From contig JAUJPP010000007.1 in NCBI GenBank assembly GCA_030562195.1, positions 26,285,769 through 26,349,768 of the forward strand: a stretch of DNA of 64,000 nt. Direction: 5' to 3'. Source of the DNA: Nipponacmea schrenckii (lineage: Eukaryota > Mollusca > Gastropoda > Lottiidae). Each line of letters starts with the position of its first letter. Position 1 is the stretch's first letter. The notes below the pieces were generated by a model. The model saw only the letters and a list, made by a program, of their open reading frames with translations. It ran no database searches and was not told where the DNA came from. Shown piece after piece: positions 15,501 to 27,900 of this stretch. The translations under genes and the position numbers were made by a program.

Positions 15501-15529
15501 ACTTTTTTATTTCCTTAAGCACTAGTTGA
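565..15529 (+). CDS. FANCA: Fanconi anaemia group A protein (FANCA), C-terminal 905 residues, 26 exons, 5' end outside window
   Basis: FANCA is a scaffold subunit of the nuclear Fanconi core complex, which monoubiquitinates FANCD2-FANCI in interstrand crosslink repair. Exons: 565-675, 2583/2880-region as 2584-2679 and 2880-2942, 3312-3397, 3727-3787, 4172-4298, 4700-4825, 5138-5280, 5669-5830, 6977-7161, 7502-7580, 9531-9659, 9892-9962, 10373-10477, 10767-10839, 11189-11313, 11585-11687, 11868-11927, 12117-12203, 12434-12522, 12761-12850, 12968-13025, 14303-14362, 14610-14767, 15081-15288, 15467-15529. Their sum is 2718 nt, all phases match, and the frame ends in TGA. The third exon could start at 2883 instead. 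Family-diagnostic blocks are [42 protein letters not shown] and CKADKIS, each with a close counterpart in vertebrate FANCA in the same order. The product is expected to be alpha-helical (HEAT-like). The C-terminal third is more diverged. No frameshift or internal stop was found. Introns host HINEs, a SINE and three tandem repeats. Confidence 0.93.
1027..2110 (-). repeat. CTTCCGG-rich interspersed repeat, reverse copy, in FANCA intron
   Basis: The first complete FANCA intron here (676-2583) carries a sequence whose reverse complement shares long blocks with 33040-36290. Shared blocks include 'GACCTTTGGTGACCT', 'ACTTCCGGTTTTATA' and the 'GGGGCC' block followed by a 'ATGTCTATAG' segment. It has several short open frames that are not conserved between copies, so I treat it as non-coding. 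The family looks like a non-autonomous interspersed element, but I could not name it. Confidence 0.6.
2978..3236 (+). repeat. Degenerate ~80-100 bp tandem repeat in FANCA intron
   Basis: Three degenerate copies of a unit containing 'CCTAGTCTGTG', 'ATCAGC...TGCTGGAAGC' and 'CATCTACCAAC' lie in the intron between 2942 and 3312. Copies differ by indels. No coding potential is seen. Confidence 0.65.
5809..5970 (+). repeat. 40 bp tandem repeat that duplicates the end of a FANCA exon and its splice donor
   Basis: About four copies of a 40 bp unit start with ATTAGTATTGTTAACAAATA. The first copy overlaps the last 22 bases of the FANCA exon 5669-5830. Each later copy repeats the exon-end bases AACAAATAAG followed by GTAAGA (GTGAGA in the third), so the donor context is present four times in a row. 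The exon end was placed at the first donor because it joins in phase 0 to 6977. Use of later donors would add 40 nt steps. Confidence 0.85.
6027..6660 (+). mobile_element. HINE/pearl-like fragment (left end, C-type) in FANCA intron
   Basis: The fragment begins with TTTTTTATACGCCCACACG, then a diverged CCGT-type stretch (GTCCGTCAGTTCGTCGGTCC). It continues with ~155 bp core units containing 'CTCACTCTACAGGC', 'ACAATTCTT' and 'TTTTTCACCGAAAT'. A right-end hairpin is not visible, so the copy is truncated or decayed. It shares its core type with 7823-9458. Confidence 0.7.
7823..9458 (+). mobile_element. HINE/pearl-like composite in FANCA intron 7581-9530
   Basis: There are two left-end motifs: a decayed one at 7823 (TTTTTAAACACCCACATG) and a good one at 8539 (TTTTTATACGCCCACATG), the latter followed by (CCGT)n. 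Core units are of two types: 'CTCACTCTACAGGCAACAAT' before 8539 and again after ~9010, and 'ACTTGTGTNCGCAATAGAAG' between. The end near 9430-9458 keeps GTGGGCGTATTCGC. It looks like one element inserted into another of a different subfamily. Confidence 0.7.
10525..10720 (+). mobile_element. tRNA-derived SINE-like fragment
   Basis: Within the FANCA intron 10478-10766 there is a pol III-like A box (GGTGGCTCAGTGACTAAG, about 10537-10554) and a B box-like GGTTCAATCTT (about 10580-10590), spaced as in a tRNA head. The copy is degenerate and its 3' end is not clear. Confidence 0.45.
10931..11146 (+). repeat. 32 bp tandem repeat, about 7 copies, in FANCA intron
   Basis: The unit is TTTG-T-CTATCACAG followed by CTCATGCTATGATAAGG, 32 bp. 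Six copies are nearly full length and the last is shortened. The array ends about 40 bp upstream of the acceptor of exon 11189-11313. CTCATG and TTTATG variants alternate in the middle copies, suggesting amplification by a 64 bp dimer. Confidence 0.85.
13085..14190 (+). repeat. 55 bp minisatellite, about 20 copies, in FANCA intron
   Basis: About twenty tandem copies of a ~55 bp unit contain TGTTTTGAAAGGGAGGGACT, TGTATTGGCAAAATAGCTAT and a 'CAGATTTATATCAAG' segment. Variants (GGGAGGG/GCGAGGG, TTGGCAAA/TTTGCTGA, ATATTAAG/ACATCAAG) recur in a two-unit alternation around 13540-13860. That indicates a higher-order dimer in the middle of the array. It fills almost the whole intron between 13026 and 14302. 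Confidence 0.92.
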
Positions 15530-16487
15530 AGCATCAAAATGGAAGATGTTTCAAACAAGAAGGATGTGAAGCCTGGGCTTCCAGAAGGCAGAATAATATT
15601 TTCAGGTTACATTCTCTTGATAACATATTGGGTTACCAATGTTTAAGCTTATTATTTGAACTTATCAGCCCATCTTCATTAGCCCATAAGGTGCAGAAAA
15701 GTAGGACATGAAACTCTATTCATTTCATTTCATTTGAACTTATCAGTTCATTATTACTGATATAGTGCTGGCAAATGTTTTTACCTACTTGGATTCTATG
15801 TTGAAATATGAATAAGAAGTTACATAAGAAGAAAAAAGTGAATCTGATTGACGGAATATTAAGCAAGATGCTAAAAAACTCAAGTGCTATTGATTCGAAC
15901 TTCAACTGCAAAACCCTGAAATTAAAATAAAAAATAAAAATTAGAACCATCTTCATGAGCCTATAAGGTGCAGAAGAATAGGACGTAAAACTTCATTCAT
16001 TTCATTTATTTTACATAGAAATAGGTGCTTCATAATGAAAAGTGTAATCAGATTTCTCAAAAATGTTTATTGCAAACAAATGTCAATGAAGGCTTTAGAA
16101 TTCACTATCATCTCTATTGCTTTCCTCTTCAAGATCAATCCATTATTCTGCTACACATTCCAGCCGATTACAGCACTCTCCTGGCTCTTGTACAAGTGTA
16201 CAGTTCTGGATAGGGAGGTGAATATTCCAATTGGAACATCTGAAAGATTAAGAGAAGAAGGAAATATATCAATTATACTGTAATTAGTTATAGTGCAAAG
16301 ACAATACTGTATACTGTATGTGTAATAGTAGTCGGACTCGTTTACATATAAACACACGTAGTTCAATTTCATTTTCAGGTACGGTACTTCGCGTAGTAAT
16401 GAATACCAGACAAGTTGTACTTCTTTTTGAAAATGTAAAGATTTGCTAAACTACACTTAATTTACTGAAGTTTTCATTGTAATGCTA
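15530..16487 (+). other. FANCA 3' flank with two SINE-tail-like copies and a possible polyadenylation signal
   Basis: Downstream of the FANCA stop, a shared segment (GGTGCAGAA-AGTAGGACRT followed by AAACT...CATTCATTTCATTT) occurs at about 15690-15735 and 15967-16015. Related tails are at about 28764-28795 and 3468-3498. An AATAAA at 15926-15931 could be the FANCA polyadenylation signal. A further stretch, 16020-16487, shows nothing I recognise. Confidence 0.5.
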
Positions 16488-18418
16488 TTTTTATACGTGG
16501 GCGTATATGTCGTCATGCATGGCCGTCCGTCCGACGCAAGGATGAGCCCTATTGAAAATCGGCAAAATCGGAAAAAATTTAGTATGAGTTCTTGCCCTTG
16601 TTCTTGAATGGCTCGTAAACACTCTACAATGTGCAATTCTTGACTGATTTTGATGAGAGAATTTTTTTAACTCAAGGATAAACCCTATTGAAAATCAGCG
16701 AAATCGAAAAACATTTAGTATGAGTTATTGAAAACGTGTTCAATTTTAGCTTGTAAACACTCTTGAGAGAACAATTCTTAATGGATTTTGATGAAATTTG
16801 CCTTGAGTATTTGTTATCACCCAAGGATGAAGCCTATTGAAAAACAGTTAAATCGAAAAAAAATTAATATCAGCTATTGCACTTGATTTTGAAAACGCGT
16901 TCAATTTTTGGCTTATAAACACTCTACATAGCACAGTTATTGGCCTATTTTGACAAAACTTGCTGAAATTGTTTAATATCACCCAAGGATGAACCCTTTT
17001 GAAAATAGAAGATATCGAAATGTATTTAATACGAATTATTGCCCTTGTTCTATAAAATGTGTTGGATTTTTGCCTTGTAAACACTCTACAAGTCACAATT
17101 CTTGAGCGATTTTGACGTAACTTGGCATGAGTATTTGTAATCACGTAAGGATTAACCCTATTGAAAATCAGTAAAATCGAAAATAATTTAGTATCAGTTA
17201 TTCCCCTTGTTATTGAAAACGCGTTCAATTTTTGGCTTGTAAACACTCTACAAAGCACATTTCTTGACCAATTTAACAAAACTTGCTGAAATTGTTTAAT
17301 ATCATCAAAGGATGAACCCTGTTGAAAATAAAAAATAATGAAATATATTTAATACGAATTATTGCCCTTATTCTATAAAATGTGTTCGATTTTTACCTTG
17401 TAAACAATCTACAAGTCACAATTCTTGAGCGATTTTGACGTAACTTGGCATGAGTATTTGTAATCACCTAAGGATGAACCCTATTGAAAAATCGAAAAAT
17501 AGAAGTAGTTTTAAAGCTCTTGTTTTTGAAAACGCGTCCAAATTTTTAGCTTGTAAACCCTCTAGAAGGCAAAATGATTGACAGATTTTGACAAAATTTG
17601 CTGAAATTGTTAATTATCACTCACGGATGAACCCTATTGAAAACAAGAAATATCACGTAATATTTGATTGCCCATGTTCTTTCAAACGATTTCGATTTTT
17701 GGCTCATTAACACTCTCTTTTGACAAAATTTGCTGAAATTGTTAATTATCACTCACGGATGAACCCTATTGAAAACAAGAAATATCACGTAATATTTGAT
17801 TGCCCTTGTTCTTTCAAACGATTTCGATTTTTGGCTCATTAACACTCTGCAAGTCAAATTCCTTGACTGATTTTAACGGAACTTGGTATGAGTGGAATCA
17901 CCTAAGGATGAACCCTATTAAAAATCAGATAAATCTTAAAATATTTAATATCAGTTATTGCTCTGTTTTTGAAAAAAGTGTCAAAATTTTAGCTCGTAAA
18001 AGGCACAATGCTTTATAGATTTTGTCAGAACTTACTGAAATTTTTAATTATCATTCAAGGATGAACCCTTTGAAAACAAGACATATCACAAAATATTTAA
18101 TATGAATTATTGCCCGTGTTCATTAAAACGCGTTTGGTTTTTGGCTCGTTTATCCAAGGCACAATTCTTTACGGATATTGATAAATTGTGTTGAAATCGA
18201 TTGTTATCAGCCAAAAAGGAATCCTTTTAAGAATCAAAATACTGAAAATCTAATAAGTTATTGCCTTGTTATTAGGTATAATTCGTGACAGATTTTAAGG
18301 GAACTTAGTAATATTGTACATTTATCACCCCAGAAAAGAAGTATATGTATATTTCATTTTTTATTCAAAATCAATGCTGCCAGTGGGCGTATATCATCTT
18401 GCCTGGCAAGCTATCTTT
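16488..18418 (+). mobile_element. HINE/pearl-like element, A-type, with right end
   Basis: The left end TTTTTATACGTGGGCGTATA has lost the loop of the usual hairpin (the two arms are joined directly), and its CCGT tract is very short. The core has about eleven ~145 bp units with 'TTGTAAACACTCTAC', 'CACAATTCTTGA', 'AAGGATGAACCCTATTGAAA' and 'TTATTGCCCTTGTT'. The right end is GCTGCCAGTGGGCGTATATC followed by the CTTGCC-T-GGCAAG hairpin and CTATCTTT. A partial unit pair (about 17590-17800) is duplicated almost exactly. No coding content. Confidence 0.88.
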
Positions 18419-18961
18419 GTAATACATGAAATACTGAAGGGCAAAAGAAACGTCACTTCTAAAAATACTTTTACATATTTTGGACTGTTTTTTCCTATTT
18501 TTAATTGTAAAGAGGCTTTTTAATCTCAAAATGTTCCGATATAACATAAGGCCCTTGGGAATCATTGACGTCATCAGCACTTGGTTATAGAAACCACAGG
18601 CGTCTGATCAATAGTTGGATTGGTGCTATCAAATTTAGAAACCATCTTTACTGCCGCTTAAATGAAATGAAAGTCCACAGAATACATACTTTCTCTGCTG
18701 TGAAAACTTATAAATATTTGAAAAAATAGAAATACGTATGATAAATGCACATGACGCTTCTGTGGTCTTTAAGTACATTTTGTGTATTGTGAGAAATTGT
18801 GGAATGAACATAAAATTTTGGTGCATGAATTCATCTGTAGATGTACCTGTTAACATAAATAACCTAACAGAATCCTTATATAATCCGCTGAATCCTATAA
18901 AATTTAGTAATTGTCCATAAAAATGCAACTGATTATTGATTAAACGTTTTTCTTTAATTAC
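18419..18961 (-). other. Intergenic / 3' UTR region
   Basis: This lies between the HINE right end and the stop codon of the minus-strand ShKT/VWC gene, and probably contains that gene's 3' UTR. There are open frames on both strands, but none has splice or family support. Nothing else is recognised. Confidence 0.4.
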
Positions 18962-21900
18962 TTAGTCTGTGAGTTTTCCCGATTTTACGGGAAATTCTGT
19001 TACTTTATGACAGCAGGTAAGTTCCCTGAAGAAAATATACTCATATTGACCATTCCTGAGAACTTAATTTGCATGTTCATTCTGAGACGGAGCATCACTT
19101 TAAAATTACTGACCTGTCAGTACAAATCATTCTGTTAGTCTTTGTGTCAAAACAGGAACAGACATAATCACACCCATCATTCCATTTTTGATTAAGCTCA
19201 TAAGTGTTACCTTTATACAAACATCTGTCTGAAAATTTACCATTTGATAAAATCAATGTAAAGTGAAAAGTCGATATTATCGATTTACATAACTCCAATT
19301 TTCAATCAGTTGTCTGTGGATCTTTTTGATTTTTTTTTACACTAAAACTAATCGTTCATTACGTCATTATCGCGAACAACCCTTCAAATCCTTATACATA
19401 GTGAAATAGTGCTCAGTAAATAGCATAGTTTCACTGAAATTACATGAACCACGGACGCCTGAATAGATTAGACGATTAGATGGTGTGTGTCCCCAAAAAC
19501 GATTATTTTTTAGAAGAGTTGACATCAAACATGCAGTTAATATGAAATTAAGAATTAGGCTAGATGATTTGTTGAAAAAAGGGGTTGAAATTTAGAAATA
19601 GTGATTAGAATAAAAAAAGATTAATTGATGAGTCAAGTTTTGGTAATCAATGTGAGAATCTGAAATATTGAGTTTGAAGTGTAAAATATTAAAATATAGA
19701 TAAGACAAAGGAGTTTTGAGCAAAGATTGCAAGAACCTGGAATTATTTTTTATTGATTCGAGAACTATTGAGATGAGAATGTGATATAATGAGATATGAA
19801 TGTAAAAGTATTTCAACATAATATGTAACATTTATAGAATATCTCAAATTGAATATTTTGTATTCTAGTATGAATATATTTTTTTTTTAAATGCCGTTCC
19901 TATCAAGAATTGTAGTAGGCCTTACAGAAGATGTGACCTTAGAAAAAAAAAGATGAAAGTGAAGTTTTAGCTCTTTTGAAACAAATTCATAAAGTTTACA
20001 ATAACCGCGCGTTTTTATCGGAAACGAAAATGTGCGAACAAACGATGTTCCACTATAATTAAAACAGTCATAAACAAATAAACATACTACGTTACCTGGA
20101 AGTGCAGATGGTGGTCCTTCAACCAGAAATGTATGCTGTGAAGCTATGATTTTCCCTGGACCCTCAATGGGACCGAGAGTTGGTCCAGTGTAAGGTGCTT
20201 CGGTAGTCATGTGATCGGGGTGCATTGAAGGTTCTACATAAGTGCCAGTACCTGTAAATAAAGCATGTGAAGAAAGAAGTGAATGAGTAATTAAACAGTA
20301 ATGCGATATCAGTAATCGTGGGAGGCTAAACTCTTGGATTGGCCCACTTCACTTCTGTCCGAAACATTACGGGCCATCTGTAGAGGAGATATATTATTTG
20401 GTGGTACGGATAGTCCGATGTGTATTTTTAGTGATTTTCTTTTACTCAGCGACTATAAATGGATATAAAAGTGAATGAAAAGACTAATAGTATTGGTTTA
20501 TATAGCTCCCAGTGTTAACGGGACATTCTATCCTAAAATTGTGCAAGCTTGTCCGCATCCGCCAGATATTAACAGAGAGCTCCTCAGTATTGTGCTAATG
20601 ATCAGTAGATAACTGTTATAGTTACCTGGAATAAATAAGTTGGTTTGATCTGAAACGAAAAAAAAAAAAAAATATTGACGCTTATTTCATCTTGAGTGAT
20701 TAAGATATACGTGGTCTGCATTGCTTTATATAGCAAAACGTTTTACATCAGTATTAGAACCATATCTGTTCTGTATTGCATGAGAATTGGTAATTATGCA
20801 CAGAAAATACTCTATTCAACCACATTTATACCAAATAAGTCTCGAGCCATTGGTATGTGTTTGTGGCGTTATTATATGGTATTTTTTTTATTTATTTAAA
20901 TCCGGTAAGCACAGTCATCATATCAGAAAAATCTGTTAAATGTTAGCTGTAAGTGTCCTCGATCTACTCAAAAAGGCATTCTGAAACTCTTGTACAATAA
21001 CCTACTTACTATAACAAATACCACAGAATTGTCTACAATTCCTCCTCGCCCAAATCCTGTAAGACTTGACTGTACATACATCTGCTGTATATTGATTACA
21101 ATAATCTATCCTGGAAAAGTATAAAATCATTATCTTAGGTTACGAACTAAGTGTCTAATTATTTAGACTAAAGGTGATTTAAGTCAAATCGACTATTTCT
21201 CAATTTATAACTGAGATCTTCCTTTGGCATATGGGATGAGGATGAACGTTCCTGTACAAAATATAGGTGAAAAGCTTGAGAAATATATACTTTTGTCCTG
21301 TTTAGGTTAAATGCATTCCTCAAAAACACTTCAGTTTATCTGTTGTAACAACACAAAAAGGACCTTTCGACGACGTCCAAAGCTATAGAGATCAATTGTA
21401 ACAGATTTCATTGTTTATCATGATGTTAAAGTATGTATTACTTGTCGAAGCATGGTTCTGGGCGTCCACAGTAGCCACATCTAAGCGGACATTTCTCATA
21501 TGCCCATGGAGCGTAGATACCAACACATGCAGAATCTTCATAAGTATCGCAGTCTATTTGGTTATCACATATTCCAGAGTGTGTTGGTGGTCCGTGAGTT
21601 GGCCCACCTATAAAAGTCAAAATTTATTCACAAGGAAAAATTATGATGCTGAACCCACAATCAATGTTTGTAGCTCAATGTCATGTTTAAGGTGGTATTA
21701 GAAAGATATAGTAAAAGATATATCCACGCTAAAAGTTAATATAACGACTCGTTTCTTGGGACTCCGCATGTACATAGAAAATATATATAGATAAAAGTGG
21801 TATTTCGAGTTTAAGGTATATTTCTAGTACTGAAAAATATCTCTAAGGAAGAATATCGTAAACATACAAGGCTGTACCGAAAATGTGGTTATCGATTACA

Positions 21901-24900
21901 GCAGGATGCTTAACAATGCAAAAAAAAAAAATATGTTGTGAAATATTTGAATATGTGTATCTTTGAATTCTGTGTAGGAATGCAATAAGTTGGAATGCCT
22001 ATAATGTGGACAAGGGATGGATTGTTTATAACATTTTGAATAATTTGTGTAACCAACTCCGTATCTTACCTGTTTCAAAAGACCTGTCACCTAAAATGGA
22101 ATGAAAAGAATATCTCTTTGAATGTGTAATTGGTTATGCTATAGTAATAGCAGACCCACTATAAATTAATAGTGCTCTGTTTTAGATTGCGAATTTTGAC
22201 TTCAGTGTTAAACAGAAGAGCCCTAACTTCAAGTTACGGAAGACAACATTTGAAAATCGTTCAGTTTTAAAAGAAATTGAAAGAAAATTAAATTCTTTGT
22301 ACATCATTCACTCTATTAACCTTAACGGAAAAAAAAAGAATGATTATATAATGCTAAAAAGGATTTATTTCAGATCTTACCGCTACAAAATGCACAGCAA
22401 TGGTCTTCCGTCCAGATGCGATAATCAGCACTTGTACAGATTTCAGGTGGATAAGATGCACAGTTATGTTGAGTATCTACACAAGCTTTAGGAGTGTGAT
22501 TTGGGTCTGAAAAGTATATTATCTTATTTTGAAAGATCTCCAAAGATATGAGCAGTTTTACAGATTATTGCTCAAAGAACTTTCATGTCAAGTAAATGTG
22601 TGGTTTGCAGAATATAAACTGGTGAATCAATATTAATACGGAACAATATTTGTCGCAGAAAAGTAAAAAAAAAAGCGATTACAGTGATCACGTCAATATT
22701 TTGTAACTGACTTCAGATCTGAAGATCCAGACACAAATGAATGATGCAAGATAATTGACACTGTACTTTTATACGCCCACATTATAATGTGGTCGTATAT
22801 TGTCGTCACCCCTGTCCGTACGTCCGTCGGTCCGTCCGTCCGTCCACAATTGCTTGTGAACGCGATAGAGACTACAGTTTTTGTCGGATTTGAATGAAAC
22901 TTGCTGTGATCATTTATATTGATGAGATCTCGGACAAGTTCGAGTTTGGCGATTTTCGATGAACGGTTTTTTGAGTTATTGCACTTGACTTAGTCAAAAA
23001 GCGTCAAAATTGGCTTGTGAACGCGATAGAGACTACAGTTTTTATGGGATTTGAATGAAACTTGCTGTGATCATTTATATTGATGAGATCTCGGACAAGT
23101 TCGAAATTGGCTATTTTTCGACGAACGGTTTTTGAGTTATTACACTTGACTTAGTCGAAACGCGTCAAAATTGGCTTGTGAACGCGATAAGAGACAACAG
23201 TTTTCAATGGATTTGAATGAAACTTGCTGTGATTATTTATATAGAAGAGATCTCGACCAAGTTCGAATTTGGCGACTTTTCAATATACAGTTTTTGAGTT
23301 ATTTCCCTTGACTTAGTCAAAACGCGTTAGAATTGGCTTGTAAACGCTATAGAGACTACATTTTTTATTGGATTTGAATGAAACTTGCTGTGATCATTTA
23401 TATTGATGAGATCTTGGACTTATTCGAAATAAGCGATTTTTCGATGAACGATTTTTGAGTTATTGCACTTGACTTCGTTAAAACCCATCAAAATTGGCTT
23501 TTTAACGCGATAGAGATCACAATTTCCATCCATTGGATTTGAATGAAATTTTGTGTCATTATTTATATTGATGAGATCTTAAGTTTGATAGTGACGATTT
23601 TTTTGGTGAACGTTTTTTGAGTTATTGCTTTTGACTTAGTCAAAAAGCGTCAAAACAGACTTGTGAACACGACAGAGACAACAGTTTTCATCTGATTTGA
23701 ATGAAATTTGGTGTGATCATTAAAGTTGAAGAGATCTTGGTCAAGTACAAAATTGACGATTTTTTGATAAACTGTTTTTGAGTTATTGCACTTGACTTAC
23801 TCAAAACACTGCGAAATTGGCTTGTGATTGCAATAGATAATACAGTTTTCATCTGATTTGAATGAAATTTGATGTGATCATTTTTATACGTCCACATGGA
23901 AATTTGGACGTATATTGTCGTCGCCCCTGTCCGTCCGTCCGTCCGTCGGTCCGTCCACATTTGTTCTATCCACAATAGAGGCTACAGTTTTTATCTGATC
24001 TTAATGAAACTTGGTATACATGTATATATTGATGATATCTCGGTCAAGTTCGAAAATGGAAGTTATCGCATGAACGGTTTTTGAGTTATTGCACTTGACT
24101 TCGTTAAAACCCTTCAAAATTGGCTTTTTAACGCGATAGAGATCACAATTTCCATTGGATTTGAATGAAATTTTGTGTCATTATTTATATTGATGAGATC
24201 TTAAGTTTGATAGTGACGATTTTTTGGTGAACGTAATTTGAGTTATTGCTTTTGACTTAGTCAAAAGGCGTCAAAACAGACTTGTGAACACGACAGAGAC
24301 AACAGTTTTCATCTGATTTGAATGAAATTTGGTGTGATCATTAAAGTTGAAGAGATCTTGGTCAAGTACAAAATTGACGATTTTTTGATAAACTGTTTTT
24401 GAGTTATTGCACTTGACTTACTCAAAACACTGCGAAATTGGCTTGTGATTGCAATATACAGTTTTCATCTGATTTGAATGAAATTTGATGTGATCATTTT
24501 TATACGTCCACATGGAAATGTGGACGTATATTGTCGTCGCCCCTGTCCGTCCGTCCGTTTGTCGGTCCGTCCACATTTGTTCTATCCACAATAGAGGCTA
24601 CAGTTTTTATCTGATCTTAATGAAACTTGGTATACATGTAATTGATGATATCTCGGTCAAGTTCGAAAATGGAAGTTATCGCATGAACGTTTTTTGAGTT
24701 ATTGCACTTGACTTCGTTAAAACCCTTCAAAATTGGCTTTTTAACGCGATAGAGATCACAATTTCCATTGGATTTGAATGAAATTTTGTGTCATTATTTA
24801 TATTGATGAGATCTTAAGTTTGATAGTGACGATTTTTTGGTGAACGTTTTTTGAGTTATTGCTTTTGACTTAGTCAAAAGGCGTCAAAACAGACTTGTGA

Positions 24901-27900
24901 ACACGACAGAGACAACAGTTTTCATCTGATTTGAATGAAATTTGGTGTGATCATTAAAGTTGAAGAGATCTTGGTCAAGTACAAAATTGACGATTTTTTG
25001 ATAAACTGTTTTTGAGTTATTGCACTTGACTTACTCAAAACACTGCGAAATTGGCTTGTGATTGCAATAGATAATACAGTTTTCATCTGATTTGAATGAA
25101 ATTTGATGTGATCATTTTTATACGTCCACATGGAAATGTGGACGTATATTGTCGTCGCCCCTGTCCGTCCGTCCGTCCGTCGGTCCGTCCACATTTGTTC
25201 TATCCACAATAGAGGCTACAGTTTTTATCTGATCTTAATGAAACTTGGTATACATGTATATATTGATGATATCTCGGTCAAGTTCGAAAATGGAAGTTAT
25301 CGCATGAACGGTTTTTGAGTTATTGCACTTGACTTCGTTAAAACCCTTCAAAATTGGCTTTTTAACGCGATAGAGATCACAATTTCCATTGGATTTGAAT
25401 GAAATTTTGTGTCATTATTTATATTGATGAGATCTTAAGTTTGATGGTGACGATTTTTTGGTGAACGTTTTTTGAGTTATTGCTCTTGACTTAGTCAAAA
25501 GGCGTCAAAACAGACTTGTGAACACGACAGAGACAACAGTTTTCATCTGATTTGAATGAAATTTGGTGTGATCATTAAAGTTGAAGAGATCTTGGTCAAG
25601 TACAAAATTGACGATTTTTTGATAAACTGTTTTTGAGTTATTGCACTTGACTTACTCAAAACACTGCGAAATTGGCTTGTGATTGCAATATACAGTTTTC
25701 ATCTGATTTGAATGAAATTTGATGTGATCATTTTTATACGTCCACATGGAAATGTGGACGTATATTGTCGTCGCCCCTGTCCGTCCGTCCGTCCGTCGGT
25801 CCGTCCACATTTGTTCTATCCACAATAGAGGCTACAGTTTTTATCTGATCTTAATGAAACTTGGTATACATGTAATTGATGATATCTCGGTCAAGTTCGA
25901 AAATGGAAGTTATCGCATGAACGGTTTTTGAGTTATTGCACTTGACTTCGTTAAAACCCTTCAAAATTGGCTTTTTAACGCGATAGAGATCACAATTTCC
26001 ATTGGATTTGAATGAAATTTTGTGTCATTATTTATATTGATGAGATCTTAAGTTTGATAGTGACGATTTTTTGGTGAACGTTTTTTGAGTTATTGCTTTT
26101 GACTTAGTCAAAAGGCGTCAAAACAGACTTGTGAACACGACAGAGACAACAGTTTTCATCTGATTTGAATGAAATTTGGTGTGATCATTAAAGTTGAAGA
26201 GATCTTGGTCAAGTACAAAATTGACGATTTTTTGATAAACTGTTTTTGAGTTATTGCACTTGACTTACTCAAAACACTGCGAAATTGGCTTGTGATTGCA
26301 ATATACAGTTTTCATCTGATTTGAATGAAATTTGATGTGATCATTTTTATACGTCCACATGGAAATGTGGACGTATATTGTCGTCGCCCCTGTCCGTCCG
26401 TCCGTCCGTCGGTCCGTCCACATTTGTTCTATCCACAATAGAGGCTACAGTTTTTATCTGATCTTAATGAAACTTGGTATACATGTAATTGATGATATCT
26501 CGGTCAAGTTCGAAAATGGAAGTTATCGCATGAACGGTTTTTGAATAATTGCCCTTGACTTAGTAAAACGCGTCAAATTTGGTTGTATCCACAATAGAGG
26601 CTACAGTTTTTATCCGATCTTAATGAAACTTGGTATTCATGTATATATTGATATCTCGGTCAAGTTCGAAAATGGAAATCATCGCATGAACGGTTTTTGA
26701 ATAATTGCCCTTGACTTACTAAAAACGCGTCAAATTTGGGCTGTATCCACAATAGAGGCTACAGTTTTTATCCGATCTTAATGAAACTTGGTATACATGT
26801 ATATATATTGATGATATCTCGGTCAAGTTCGAAAATGGAAATTATCGCATGAACGGTTTTTGAATAATTGCCCTTGTCTTAGTAAAAACGCGTCAAATTT
26901 GGGTTGTATCCACAATAGAGGCTACAGTTTTTATCCGATCTTAATGAAACTTGATATACATGTATATATTGATGATATCTCGGTCAAGTTCGAAAATGGA
27001 AATTATCGCGTGAACGGTTTTTGAGTTATTGCCCTTGACTTAGTAAAAACACGTCAAATTTGGGTTGTATCCACAATAGAGGCTACAGTTTCTATCCGAT
27101 CTTAATGAAACTTGGTATAAATGTATATATTAAGGATATCTCGGTAAAGTTCGAAAATGGAAATTTTCGCATGAACGGTTTTTGAGTTATTGCCCTTGAC
27201 TTAGTAAAAACACGTCAAATTTGGGTTGTATCCACATTAGAGGCTAAAGTTTTAATCCAATCTTAATGAAACTTGGTATGCATGTATGGAAATTATCGAA
27301 TGAACGGCTTTCAGTTATTTCCCTTGACTTAGTAAAAGCAATACGGATGTGATGTATACTACCGTTTGCTATTCAAATGATTTATTGAAGTATATACTTA
27401 TATACTGTTGGTTATTTAAACAAAGCTACTGTGTGATATTGATAAAATTCAATATCAAATATATACAAGATCAAAGTTGTCAATACATGAATGAATTAAC
27501 AAAATAATGTGTTTTACCAACTGTTTCATGTACATTAACAAAGCTGCCAGTGGGCGTATGTTACCTTGCCTGGCAAGCTATCTTTATTGATGAGATCTTG
27601 AACAAGTTCAATATTTACTAATTTTCGATGAACTATATTTGAGTTATTGCCCTTGACTTAGTCCAAAATCAAGAAAATCAGCTTGTAAATACAATAGAGA
27701 CTAGGTTTCATCTGATTTGAATCAAATTTGGTGTGAACATTTATATTGATGAGAACTTGGATTAGATCTAAATAATGTTGGGAGTTTCTGCCTGTGTTAA
27801 AATAGAAAATATATTTTAAAGTGGGCGTATCTTGCTAGGCAACCGCTTGTTAAAATAATTAGACATGTTATATGGAACAAACAGAATTGCTTACTTGTGC

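Noticed and set aside
22900..26900. TTGATGAGATC...GTTCGAAA in B-type HINE units, superficially like a hammerhead core
   Set aside because: The first core base is T (TTGATGA, not CTGANGA), the segment between does not form stem II, and no stem I or III partner is present.
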